Positions 28,201-37,100 of a stretch of 64,000 nucleotides of DNA are shown in pieces. Position 1 is the first letter of the stretch; the number at the start of each line of letters is the position of its first letter. The stretch comes from Trichodesmium sp002260545. GTDB lineage: Bacteria > Cyanobacteriota > Cyanobacteriia > Cyanobacteriales > Microcoleaceae. A program made the position numbers and the translations under genes. The stretch covers positions 1-64,000 of the forward strand of contig NZ_JBNHEQ010000210.1 of assembly GCF_050016015.1 (NCBI RefSeq), read 5' to 3'. Below the pieces are notes generated by a model. The model had not been told where the DNA came from. It saw only the letters and a list, made by a program, of their open reading frames with translations, and searched no databases.

Positions 28201-30486
28201 ACTGATGAGAATAACAATGGGGTACGAGATACTACTGGCAGCAGTGAAGATATCAACAATGATGGAATACTAGACCCAACCGAAGACCTCAACAATAACG
28301 GTATAATTGATGGGATAACCTTCACTGAACCAGGCATTCCTACAGCTCAAGTTTTCCTAGATATAGATCGTGATGGAGAACTAGATAGCAATGAAGACCT
28401 CAATCTTAACGGGGTACTAGATGAAGGGGAAGACATAGATGGCGATGGTAGACTCGATATAGACGAACCTGAAACGTTCACAGACCCTGATGGTCGTTAT
28501 ACATTTAACGGTGTACTTCCTGGTATTTACACAGTTGATGTTGTTCGCCAAGAAAACTTGTTCCGAACAAGCACTCGTCCAGTTGTTACTGTTTTTATTG
28601 GTGAGGTGCCACCAGCAGCAGATCCCAATATCTCAACAGAGCCAATTAATCTTCCCTTTGGTCAAAGTGTATTTGATATTGACTTCGGTGTGAATGTCAG
28701 ATCGCCACAGGAAGATACTGTTAGTGGTATTGTATTTGCTGACAACAACGGTAACGGACTATTTGAACCTCTACTAGGGGAAGTTGGTTTACCTGGTGTT
28801 GAAGTATTCCTAGACACAAAAGCAGATGGTCAGATACAAGGCTTTGAACCAAATCAAATTAGTGGTCCTGGTGGTAGTTTTGGTTTAGATGTATCTGATG
28901 TAGATTCAGGTTCGTATCAGCTTCTACAAATTCTGCGCACAGGCTTTACTCAGACAACTCCAACAGCTTTGATAACTGTTGGTGATGGTCTCAGTACCGT
29001 TTACAACTTTGGGAACCAACCGCAAACTCTAATTACTGGAACTGTATTTGAAGACTTTAACAGTAATGGTATCCAAGACTTTGGCGATACTAATGGCAAT
29101 GGTGTCCTTGATCCTGATGAATTTGTAGAAAGGGGTGTTCCTGGTTTCCAAATCTATGTTGATATCAACAACAATGGCCGTTTTGATGGCTTAGAAGAAC
29201 CTAATACTTTCACAGACACAAACGGAGAATATGCAATTGTTGGTCTGTTGCCAGGTACTTACACGCTACGAATTATTCCGCGAGATGTTATTACAGATCC
29301 GAATGATCCAACTGCAACTTCACAAGGCTTTATTCCTACAACTCTAACGGATCTGACAATTACTATTGACGAGTTTGAGAACTCTAACCTAGTAGTTGAT
29401 TTCGGTCAATCTCCCGTACTTCCTCCTATTGGCCGTGCTAATATTTCTGGTATTGCATTTATAGATGATAACGGAGATGGTCAGGCAGAACCACTAGATG
29501 GTGACCGACCATTGCCTAATGCTATTATCTACATAGATGCTAACGAAAACGGGGAACGAGATGATGACGAACGATTTTCTTTGACAGACCAATTTGGTCG
29601 CTATGATATCCCTGAGATAGATCCAGGAACTTATATTGTTCGTCAGGAACCATTCCCTGGTTTCACTGACTCTACGACTCCACAACCTGTAATAATCACT
29701 CTGGCAGCAGGGGATAACGCTGACTTTGTTAACTTTGCCAACGATCCAACAAATCTGCCACCTGCTGTGCTTCCTGTTGTTGATCTCGGTGGTATTGTTT
29801 TCAACGATATTGATGGTAATGGTCAGATAGATCCAGGAGATAATGGTATTCCTGGTGTTACTGTATTCCTTGACCGCAACGGTAACTTAATCCTTGACAA
29901 TGAGGAACGCGAGACTGTTACAGATTCATTGGGAGTATACGACTTTACAGATTTACCACCTGGTACTTATACAGTTCGACAGGTGCCACCACCAGGTCTA
30001 TTCCAAACTACTCAAGACCCAACTGTTACCCTATTTGCAGGAGATGATGCTAACTTTGTCAACTTTGGTAATAGTGCTAACCCACAACCAATACCACCCG
30101 TACAACCTTTACCACCTACAGGTACTGGTAGTATAGGTGGGGTAACTTTTGAAGACCTCAATGGCAACGGCTTCTTAGATGGTACTGAACCTGGTATTGG
30201 TGGTATTGTTGTTTACTTGGATCAGAATAACAACTCTGTTCGAGATGCGAATGAACTATTTGTTACCAGTGATGCTAACGGTAGCTATGGCTTCTCAAAC
30301 TTAGCAGATGCTACTTATACAGTTCGGCAAGAGCTAAATTCAGATCAGGCAGCAATTTTTGTTCAAACTGTTCCTGGTCCAAATGAACCAATCTTTATTA
30401 GCACTTTTGGAGGGGATAATCTCACAGCGGTTAACATAGGTAATGTCCGTCGTGATAGTATTATCGTGGGTAGTTCAGAGTTCTAA
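25258..30486 (+). CDS. Giant SdrD_B-repeat surface protein
   Basis: 1742 residues, GTG start with a GGAGGAG ribosome-binding site. About 14 repeats of a Cna-B/SdrD_B-like beta-sandwich run end to end. Each opens with a G-x-V/F-F-x-D-x-N-x-N-G-x-x-D calcium loop, has a second loop (V-Y-L-D-x-N-N-N-G-x-x-D) and ends near Y-x-V-R-x-x-x-x-P-G-F. Repeat 9 has extra EF-hand-like loops (DINNDGILD, DLNLNGVLD, DIDGDGRLD). A Pro-Glu-Gln-rich linker (about 680-745) splits six repeats from eight. No signal peptide, membrane span, sortase motif, PEP-CTERM or RTX block is seen, so the export route is unknown. It is probably a calcium-stiffened adhesin or sheath protein, by analogy with Sdr proteins. Confidence 0.82.
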   Translation: MSDERQAAQLGGAGNIVGVTFNDVDGDGVFDSEDQTISGVTVFVDQNNDGLQNPSELFSVSRPDGAYSFLGLLDGEYPLRQIPPPGTVSTVIQEPIPVPVVNADMVRDIRINFGSKVGGPVPPPPPPGLGSIFGVKYNDLNRNGFRDPAEPGLPGFTIYLDQNNNNQLDPEEPSSISGDDGEFAFTNLPLNSTYSIREIPQPGFQQTIPDPVFVTLNIDQPTVSDFPFGNAITGPGTGNISGVLFEDLDIDGIRDSDEPGISGGEVFLDGNRNGILDEGEVVSITDEFGFYSFIEVTPGLFNVDVVRDLDEARTTPNPVIIFTGTEDLPPTVVEDIGIVTPGGTGNVEGVKYLDANANGILDPNEPGLPNFTIYADLNSNEILDVGEPFDITSANGSYFLANLPANRLVTIREAEEQLGFNVTTQSRTVDIPDGETLFGVNFGNAEVNAISGIVFLDNNGNGAIDLTDLVVPDILQNIGISDGDIGLSNFTVYLDLNENGIFDQEEPFRITNDRGFYSFNTLPPDEYVVRVVPQPGFTLTTPDPVIVVTSGEDANFVNIGQVPDTPFLQGDLIGNKFNDFNSNGVLDPGEPGLANFTLYLDLDGDNILDPEEPASISNVNGDFSFNNLPLGTYFLREIPQPGFVKTTPDQEITLTQPINVLQGDPRLVLNVGNAVIAPPTPEPEPEQPIEPVPEQPLEPAPEQPLEPVPEQPLEPAPEPEQPIEPEQPIEPAPEPEPAPEATDETRTASQLTGTGRIAGTKFNDINGNNAIDPDESGLPGFTIYLDLDDNRVLDTGEPTSITDADGRYSFENLPPDTYPVREVQQAGFTQITPDPIINLADGDNIDFVNIGNQPDATVTPPSVIPDTEARGTIAGVKFDDRNADGLAGPDEPRLIDVEIFVDLNNNGFAEANEPVTRTDPNGFYSFTLRPGNYRVRETPPAGFVNTTPTPLVPVVPGQTVVYNFGDTSIFDPNTVISGFIFTDENNNGVRDTTGSSEDINNDGILDPTEDLNNNGIIDGITFTEPGIPTAQVFLDIDRDGELDSNEDLNLNGVLDEGEDIDGDGRLDIDEPETFTDPDGRYTFNGVLPGIYTVDVVRQENLFRTSTRPVVTVFIGEVPPAADPNISTEPINLPFGQSVFDIDFGVNVRSPQEDTVSGIVFADNNGNGLFEPLLGEVGLPGVEVFLDTKADGQIQGFEPNQISGPGGSFGLDVSDVDSGSYQLLQILRTGFTQTTPTALITVGDGLSTVYNFGNQPQTLITGTVFEDFNSNGIQDFGDTNGNGVLDPDEFVERGVPGFQIYVDINNNGRFDGLEEPNTFTDTNGEYAIVGLLPGTYTLRIIPRDVITDPNDPTATSQGFIPTTLTDLTITIDEFENSNLVVDFGQSPVLPPIGRANISGIAFIDDNGDGQAEPLDGDRPLPNAIIYIDANENGERDDDERFSLTDQFGRYDIPEIDPGTYIVRQEPFPGFTDSTTPQPVIITLAAGDNADFVNFANDPTNLPPAVLPVVDLGGIVFNDIDGNGQIDPGDNGIPGVTVFLDRNGNLILDNEERETVTDSLGVYDFTDLPPGTYTVRQVPPPGLFQTTQDPTVTLFAGDDANFVNFGNSANPQPIPPVQPLPPTGTGSIGGVTFEDLNGNGFLDGTEPGIGGIVVYLDQNNNSVRDANELFVTSDANGSYGFSNLADATYTVRQELNSDQAAIFVQTVPGPNEPIFISTFGGDNLTAVNIGNVRRDSIIVGSSEF
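27289..27480 (+). repeat. Pro-Glu-Gln linker repeats
   Basis: Units of GAGCAACCT(A/T)TAGAACCA and related 21-30-base blocks repeat about eight times inside the giant gene and encode (V/A)PEQPLEP. This is probably a rigid spacer between two repeat blocks; it is low-complexity and likely to vary in length. Confidence 0.8.
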
Positions 30487-30554
30487 TAAAACATTTTGTA
30501 ACTGCACTTAGAAGTAAAACTAAGGCAGTTGAATCTAATATTTATTTAAAATTC

Positions 30555-30597
30555 AGCGTAGTCAATCATTATTTGAGATTTGACTACGCTTTTTTTT
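30555..30597 (+). terminator. Intrinsic terminator of the giant-protein gene
   Basis: A perfect 11-bp stem (30555-30565 AGCGTAGTCAA with 30580-30590 TTGACTACGCT) is followed by eight T. It lies 69 bases after the stop codon. Confidence 0.92.
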
Positions 30598-30772
30598 CAA
30601 GCTTTCAGCAATAAGCAATTCTGCAAATTTTCCCCTGCTCCTATTTCCTGTTCCCTACAGCGCTTTTCAAATTGATGAACTACATCGCTATAACCAAAAC
30701 CTTGTAGGGACGTTGTATTCAACGTCCCTACTGTGGTCTACTAAAATGAAAACCGCTGTAAAATTTTTCTTG

Positions 30773-30937
30773 TAGTAGACTGACACACCTTAAATGGTGC
30801 AATAGATGTAGGTTGGGTTGAGGGACGAAACCAAACAACAGTCTTTCTCCCGTAGGGACGCCCTTATGCAACGTCCCTACCTTACTCCCCCACTCCCCTA
30901 CTCCCTAATGCACCATTTTAGATGAAACAGTCCAGTA
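30773..30937. mobile_element. MITE-like element, family E (TAGTGGACTGACAC ends)
   Basis: Left end TAGTAGACTGACACACCT then TAAATGGTGCA, right end TGCACCATTTTA then GATGAAACAGTCCAGTA: about 28 bases of imperfect inverted repeat. The interior includes GTAGGTTGGGTTGAGG. Related copies lie at 38181-38303, 39786-40260 and 55170-55387. Confidence 0.65.
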
Positions 30938-31085
30938 GGTATTCAAAGAGACACAATATTATATCAAATTAGGTAGTATCGGTACAATTCACGCCCCGTA
31001 GGGGTTTAGTCTCCAAACACCTACCAAAATGGGAGTTTTTGCCTTTTTTAGAACTTTATTTGCCAAAGTAAGCAGATTTGAGATT

Positions 31086-31211
31086 ATATTATGTCCGGAT
31101 AATTAGTGATAAAAAAGCTTTCTCCTCCTTATAACTTAAAATTCCCTATTCTTTCCTCCTGACTCCTGACTCCTCGGTCCTTATTTATAACTATTTAACC
31201 CGACATGATAT
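31086..31211. mobile_element. MITE-like element, family B, short copy
   Basis: Ends ATATTATGTCCGG and CCGACATGATAT; the sequence after the left end (ATAATTAGTGATAAAAAA) matches the copy at 22774 closely. Confidence 0.65.
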
Positions 31212-31295
31212 TAGTATTAAATTTTACAAATTGCCCAATGAGAAACCTTTAAAATATATATGGAAATACTAGACTAAATTTTTTTATTAAAACAA

Positions 31296-32564
31296 TTGTC
31301 TATAGCAACTTCTAGTCCTAAATTTCCAGCTCATATAGTAAAGCTAGATAATCGTCTAACAGTTATTCATCAATATATTCCAGCCACTCCGGTAGTGGTC
31401 GTAGATGTTTGGGTAAGAGCAGGCGCTAGGCAAGAACCAGATCGCTGGTCAGGTATGGCCCATTTCCTAGAACACATGATTTTTAAGGGAACAGAAAAAT
31501 TAGGTCCTGGTATATTTGATCAAATAATTGAAAACCGTGGTGGAATAGCAAATGCAGCTACTAGCCACGACTATGCTCACTTTTTTATTACCACTGCAGC
31601 TAAATATATAGAAGAAATAGTACCAGCACTGGCAGAATTGTTATTGCGAGCTTCCATACCAGAATCAGAATTTGCCAGAGAACGAGAAGTTGTACTTGAA
31701 GAAATTCGCCAGTCACAAGACTCTCCAGATGATCTAGGTTTTCAAGCATTAATGGAAAATGTTTACCAACTTCATCCTTATGGACGTTCAGTGATGGGAA
31801 CAGAAGCACTGTTAAGAGAGCGAGAAGTGAATGAAATGCGTTGTTTCCATCGTTATCACTATCAACCAGAAAATATGGCAGTGGTAGTTGTTGGGGGAGT
31901 AGAGCAAACACAAGTCATAGAATTAGTTAGTACAGCTTTTGAACAATTTTTGCCAAAATGTTCTGACTGTCCGCAAGTTGAAATAGAAGGGGAAGCATTA
32001 ATAACTAAAGTTCGTCGTCAGGAAATACATTTACCTAGATTAGAACAAGGTTGCCTGACAATGGCTTGGATCGGACCAGGAGTAGAAGAATTAGATGATG
32101 CTTATGGGTTAGATTTGCTGTCAGTGCTTTTGGCGGAGGGAAGAAGTTCTAGGTTAGTCAGAGAATTGCGAGAAGATTTAGCTTTGGTACAAGGAATTGG
32201 TAGTAATTTTTCCTTACAGCAAGACTCAAGTTTGTTTACAATTAGCGCTATGCTAGAACCAAAAGATATTCCAGAAGTAGAAGCGAGGATTGGCGATCGC
32301 CTTGATGAGTTATTGACTTTGGAGATTTCTGAAGTAGAACTAGCTCGATGTAAACGTTTATTATGTAATGATTATGCTTTTTCCACCGAAAGTCCTGGAC
32401 AATTAGCAGGTCTTTATGGCTATTATTTTACTATAGCTAACCCAGAGTTAGCAATAACTTATCCAAAAAAAATAGCAGCATTTCAACCAAAACAATTACT
32501 CAATTTAGCAGCAAAATACCTATCTCCAAATCGCTATGCAGCAACAGTATTAATACCTAGTTAG
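31296..32564 (+). CDS. M16 family zinc peptidase
   Basis: 422 residues, TTG start. The inverted zinc motif HFLEH is at His56-Glu59-His60, with the third-ligand region EREVVLEEIRQS near 125-137. N- and C-terminal halves have the two-domain M16 fold (the C-terminal half has LVRELREDLALVQGIGSNF). Cyanobacteria often carry two adjacent M16 genes, one active and one inactive; this is the active type, and no partner is next to it here. It probably degrades peptides such as cleaved transit or leader peptides; substrate unproven. The start could also be internal, but the TTG gives the usual N-terminus. Confidence 0.85.
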   Translation: MSIATSSPKFPAHIVKLDNRLTVIHQYIPATPVVVVDVWVRAGARQEPDRWSGMAHFLEHMIFKGTEKLGPGIFDQIIENRGGIANAATSHDYAHFFITTAAKYIEEIVPALAELLLRASIPESEFAREREVVLEEIRQSQDSPDDLGFQALMENVYQLHPYGRSVMGTEALLREREVNEMRCFHRYHYQPENMAVVVVGGVEQTQVIELVSTAFEQFLPKCSDCPQVEIEGEALITKVRRQEIHLPRLEQGCLTMAWIGPGVEELDDAYGLDLLSVLLAEGRSSRLVRELREDLALVQGIGSNFSLQQDSSLFTISAMLEPKDIPEVEARIGDRLDELLTLEISEVELARCKRLLCNDYAFSTESPGQLAGLYGYYFTIANPELAITYPKKIAAFQPKQLLNLAAKYLSPNRYAATVLIPS

Positions 32565-32848
32565 GGAGATGGGGCGTGTGGGGAGTCTGGGGAGTCTGGG
32601 GAGTCTGGGGAGTCTGGGGAGATTGAAGTATAGATAGAATTATAAACATAGATCGTATAACCAGATTATATATGCAATTAACCGGATTTGATATCACTAC
32701 TTGTTCCCATTCCTATTCATGATAACTACTCCCTATTTGATGTAATTTCAGATTAATTTAATAGACATATATCAATTCAGGTTGCTACTATTTTGATCAT
32801 AGTACAAAAAGCTAATTGTTCCTAACTAAAATTCTAGGTAGAAAGTAT
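32565..32848. repeat. Spacer with 9-bp tandem repeat
   Basis: GGGGAGTCT is repeated four and a half times at 32580-32620, beginning 16 bases after a stop codon, like the GTGGGGAGT array at 1601. A family B right end (ACCGGATTTGATATC) stands at about 32681-32695. Confidence 0.75.
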
Positions 32849-33484
32849 ATGTTTGATAACAATTCATTACTGAAAAATAGAGACTACACATTTATTTTTG
32901 CCAGAAGTCCTGAAAGCTGGTCTTCTTCCTATAAGTATTATGAACATTGGGTGGCAGCACAAACAAAAATCATTGATTTAGCAAAATATTGTCAATTATT
33001 AGATCATGATGGAATTACAGTGTACTTTGCATCTAATCCTTTTATAAAGCATACAAACACAGAAGTCATAAAATTAGCCCAACTATTTCAACTCAAAAAT
33101 CCTCCCGAAACAATCGATTTAGTAAGTAGTTTACAAGATGCTATTGATGACTATTTTCAGCGTAGAGATGCAAAGCAAACTAAAAATGGAGATATTATCT
33201 TAGTATTAGTAGACAAAATATCTGACGAGCAAGAATTATTAATCGATCTAATTATGAATGCCACTGAAAAAATTGATTTAATTCCAGGTACAGAAAATAG
33301 TTATGAATTAGGAATTAGTTTTTTACAGATAGGAGAAGACCCAATTACAAAAGAACATCTGACTTACCTGGACGATCATCTTGTTGATGCTGGTGCAAAA
33401 TGTGATATTGTAGATACAAAATTATGGTATGAAATTAAGCAAAAATCTCTTACAGATATTCTGATTCATGCCTTAGTTGATTAG
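32849..33484 (+). CDS. VWA-domain-like protein lacking the metal-binding site
   Basis: 211 residues from the ATG at 32849; an upstream TTG start would add 11 residues. The whole protein follows the layout of a cyanobacterial von Willebrand A family: RDYTFIFARS at the first strand, DGITVYFAS, an SLQDAIDDYFQRR helix, DIILVLVDK, then LGISFLQIGEDP and LDDHLVDAGAKCDIVDT. In that family the first strand normally ends in the metal-binding D-x-S-x-S; here it reads ARSPESWSS, so the Asp is gone, and the T/D of later loops is not obvious. It probably binds partners without metal, or is drifting. Neighbours give no clue. Confidence 0.62.
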   Translation: MFDNNSLLKNRDYTFIFARSPESWSSSYKYYEHWVAAQTKIIDLAKYCQLLDHDGITVYFASNPFIKHTNTEVIKLAQLFQLKNPPETIDLVSSLQDAIDDYFQRRDAKQTKNGDIILVLVDKISDEQELLIDLIMNATEKIDLIPGTENSYELGISFLQIGEDPITKEHLTYLDDHLVDAGAKCDIVDTKLWYEIKQKSLTDILIHALVD

Positions 33485-34156
33485 CAAAACACTCTTATCA
33501 GAAATAAGGGAATAGAGAATAGGGAGGAGGGAGTGTTAGTTATCAATTATCACACTTCACTACTTCCGAATTCTAATATCCTTATTATTCATAAAGTTAT
33601 AGCGTTTCTCAAGCTTATGAGGTACACAAGCTCTTTAATTTCTTTTCTATTCCTGATTCCTCATTCCCTATTCCCTGTTCCCTCCATACCTGTTCCCTGT
33701 TCCCTATTCCCTATTCCCTGTTCCCTAAAACAAACGAATTTTGTACCTCACGCTTCTTGGGAATTGCTATATTTTTTTTAATAATATAATAAACTGGGAA
33801 AAATCTTAGATATCCGAAAATACAAAATCTTAGCATAAAGCCTATTTTTAGACTTTTTTAGAAGAAAAATACTACCAGATTTGATATTTACAATTATCAT
33901 TTTAATTGCAGGATATTTTATATCATGTTCGCTGGTATAGGAGCGTGTAAAAGTTGGGGAAATATTTACCTTATGTAAGGTTTTTCCTTTTCTTATTCCT
34001 TCTCTCCTAGATAATATGAGCCTTCTTCCTTACCTCCTCACTTGCAATACCGATGCTACCGGACATGATATTAATTCAAATATCAGACAATCTAACCAAA
34101 GACGCTTAATTGAATAAATATTTTTTCTAACAGTAAAGGGAAAACTTTTTAATTAC
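33485..34156. repeat. Intergenic: low-complexity repeats and a family B element
   Basis: Positions 33640-33730 are TTCCCTATTCCCTGTTCCC-type repeats. The family B element lies at 33920-34071. The short open frame at 33533-33781 is made of this low-complexity sequence and is not called. Confidence 0.6.
33920..34071. mobile_element. MITE-like element, family B
   Basis: Ends ATATCATGTTCGCTGGTATA and TACCGATGCTACCGGACATGATAT are inverted. The interior shares CTCCTAGATAA...GCCTTCTTCCTTACC with the copy at 19678. It lies just downstream (for the leftward gene) of the hybrid kinase. Confidence 0.68.
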
Positions 34157-37100
34157 TTAATCGCAGGAAATAATTTCATGTAAATTCAACAATAACTTTT
34201 CTGCTGTGTATGGTTTGGGCAGAAAAGATTTAGTCCCAATTAATTTTGCTGCGGAAATCTTCTCTTGTGTTGTTAGTCCACTGGTAGCAATTAGTTTGAC
34301 ATTGGGATTAATTTTTTTCAAGGCACGCATAGCAGTGAAACCATCCATTTCGGGCATGATTATATCCATCAATACTACCTCAATATCCTGGATATGTTGA
34401 GCATAAACAGCGATCGCATCAATACCATCATTAGCAGTAATAACTCGGTAGTTGTGAGCTTCTAAAGTAGCTTTAGTAATTTCTCTAATTGGAGTTTCAT
34501 CATCGACAACTAAAATTAATTCTCCTTGACCCCAAGGTATAGTCTCCACAGTTATAGTTTCAGTTGCTTCTATTTCTGTTGATGCAGGCAGATAAATCTT
34601 AAATTGAGTACCAGAACGGCGATCGCTCTCAACCTGAATAGTACCACCATGATTTTTGACAATACCTATGACCGTAGACAAACCTAATCCCGTCCCCTGA
34701 CCGGGTTTTTTAGTTGTAAAAAAAGGATCGAAAATGCGGTCAATTATGTCTGGAGGAATACCTATTCCCGTATCAGTTAAGGTAATCAAAAGATAATTGC
34801 CGACTTCTATATTTAAACTGGTGCAAGAATATTGCCGATCTAAACTAAGATTTTCAGCAGAGATGATTAACTTACCACCATCGGGCATAGCATCCCGGGC
34901 ATTGACGCAGAGATTCATAAATACCTGATGTAGTTGAGTTGAATCTCCATGAACCTGCCACAAGTTAGGTGAAATATAATTTTCAATAACAATCAATTTG
35001 GGAAAAGTTCTTCTCATTAAGTTAACAACTTCTTCTAACACTTGAGCTAAATTTACCAATTCCCATTGCGATTCGATTTCCCGCGAAAACAACAACACTT
35101 GCTTGATAATATCAGCACCACGCTGGGCATTATTTCTAATGATTTTCAGAAGTTTCAAACTTGATTCATCTAGATTAGGAATCTTTAACGGCAAAAGTTG
35201 AGCGAAGCCCAAAATAGGAGTCAAAATATTATTAAGGTCGTGGGCAATACCCCCCGCTAAAGTTCCTATATTTTCTAGACGTTGAGCGTGTAGTAGTTGC
35301 TGGCTTAATTCTTTTTTCTCAGTAATATCGGTATTGACCATCAAAATTGATTGGGGATTACCCTGTCGATCGCGCATTAATGTCCAGCGACTTTCTACGA
35401 TGATTTCCTGACCTTTTTTAGTAAGTTGTTTGAGTTCTCCATTCCAATTACCTTGCTTAAGGGTAATCTTCAGCGCAGTTTCCTGTTCAGCTAAGGATTC
35501 TGCATAAAATAACTCCTGGACTACTCGATCGATCACCTCTTCTTCCTTCCAACCATACAGGCGTTCTGCTCCCTGACTCCAGAATAAAATCCTGTTCGAC
35601 AAATCCCGAACAAATATCGCATCGCTAGCAATATCAATTAAGGCTGCTTGTTCGGCATTTTTTTGATATAGTTCCGACTTTTGGATAGCAATTCCTAAAT
35701 GGGTTGCTAATTGTTGCAATAGTTCAACTTCTTCAGTTTGCCATTGTCGAGGAGCAGAGCAATGATGAGCGATCGCTAAACCCCACAAATTTTCTCTTTC
35801 TAATATAGGCACCACTAAATTCGCTCTTACCTGGAAGTTCGCCATTAGCTCTTTGTGGCATGACTCAACATCAGAAGCAATAAAATCACTATTCATATAT
35901 ACTCGACCCCGGCGATAGGGTTCGACATAATTTTCCGTAAAACAGGGATCGATAATCCTTGAGTTCAAAATAGAAGTCCAACCAGAAGCCACTGATTCGG
36001 CAACTACTATACCTGACCAGTCTGGGTCAAAGCGAAAGACAATCACCCGTTCAGTTTGTAGTAACTGTCGCACCCCCTCCACAGCAAATTGTAATATTTT
36101 CTCAATATCAAAGCTTTGGTACATTGCTTCAGTGATTTCAGTGATCAGATGCTGTCTTGCTATTTGCTGCTGAAGTCTTAACTCTGCTTCTTTGCGTTCA
36201 GTAATATCAACAGCAGTACCATATAATATCTGCTCTTTAGGGGATGGAGATGCTCTCCACAACAACCAGCGGTAGGAACCATTTTTGTGTCGATAGCGGT
36301 TTTCAAAGTTGAGAGTTATCTTGCCAGCAAACAAATCTTCGGCTTCTGTGATAGTTGCCTTGATATCTTCAGGGTGAATAAACTCAGTCCATGGACAAGA
36401 TATCATTTCCTCTGCTGCCCAGCCGAGTATTTGCTCACAAGTTGGGCTAACCCAATAGAAATATCCTTTATTACCTGCTATCACTTGTAAATCCAAACCA
36501 ATTGCTAGAAAGCGCTCCCGTTCTTGTTCTACTTGCTTGCGTTCGGTGATATCTTTGTAAATCAATGCTACTCTTTTTTTGCGATCGTAGTCTGGTCTAA
36601 AGATGTAGAATTCATACCATGTGTTAAGGTCGGTATCTGGTAATTCCATGCGAACCGCTTTACCAGTGAGAGCGACATGAGCAAAGACTTCAAACCAATC
36701 ATGTTCAAAATCTGGAATGATATCACTCGTCCATCGACCGGGGAGTTTTTGGCCATTCATCTTACTAGCAGTAGTATTTGCCTCTACATAAATAATGTCA
36801 ACAGGGTGGTCATTTTTGTCAAAAATCACGTCGCAGAAAATCACCCCTTGGTCAATTGAATTGAACAGTTTACGATATTTTGCTTCTGACTCACTTAAGG
36901 TTAATTCTGCTTGTTTACGTTTACTAATGTTAATAACTACTGAGTGACTCATTAGGTAGTTCCCTGCTTCGTCTTTAATAGCTGTTGCACTCAAACTTAT
37001 GGGTAGAATGGAGCTATCTTTACAGCGCATTTGAAATTCGATATCGTTAATCCAACCTCCCTGTTTCAAAATCAAGAAATTCTTCTGAAAATTTGGTAAG

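Larger units (their letters stand above)
30598..31295. repeat. Intergenic: small palindromes, family E and family B elements
   Basis: Holds a perfect hairpin at 30704-30731 (GTAGGGACGTTG...CAACGTCCCTAC), the family E element at 30773-30937 (inside which an imperfect copy of that hairpin lies at about 30853), and a family B element at 31086-31211. No gene is seen. Confidence 0.7.

Noticed and set aside
33533..33781. 82-codon open frame
   Set aside because: It is encoded by TTCCCTATTCCCTG-type low-complexity repeats, so the protein is an artefact.
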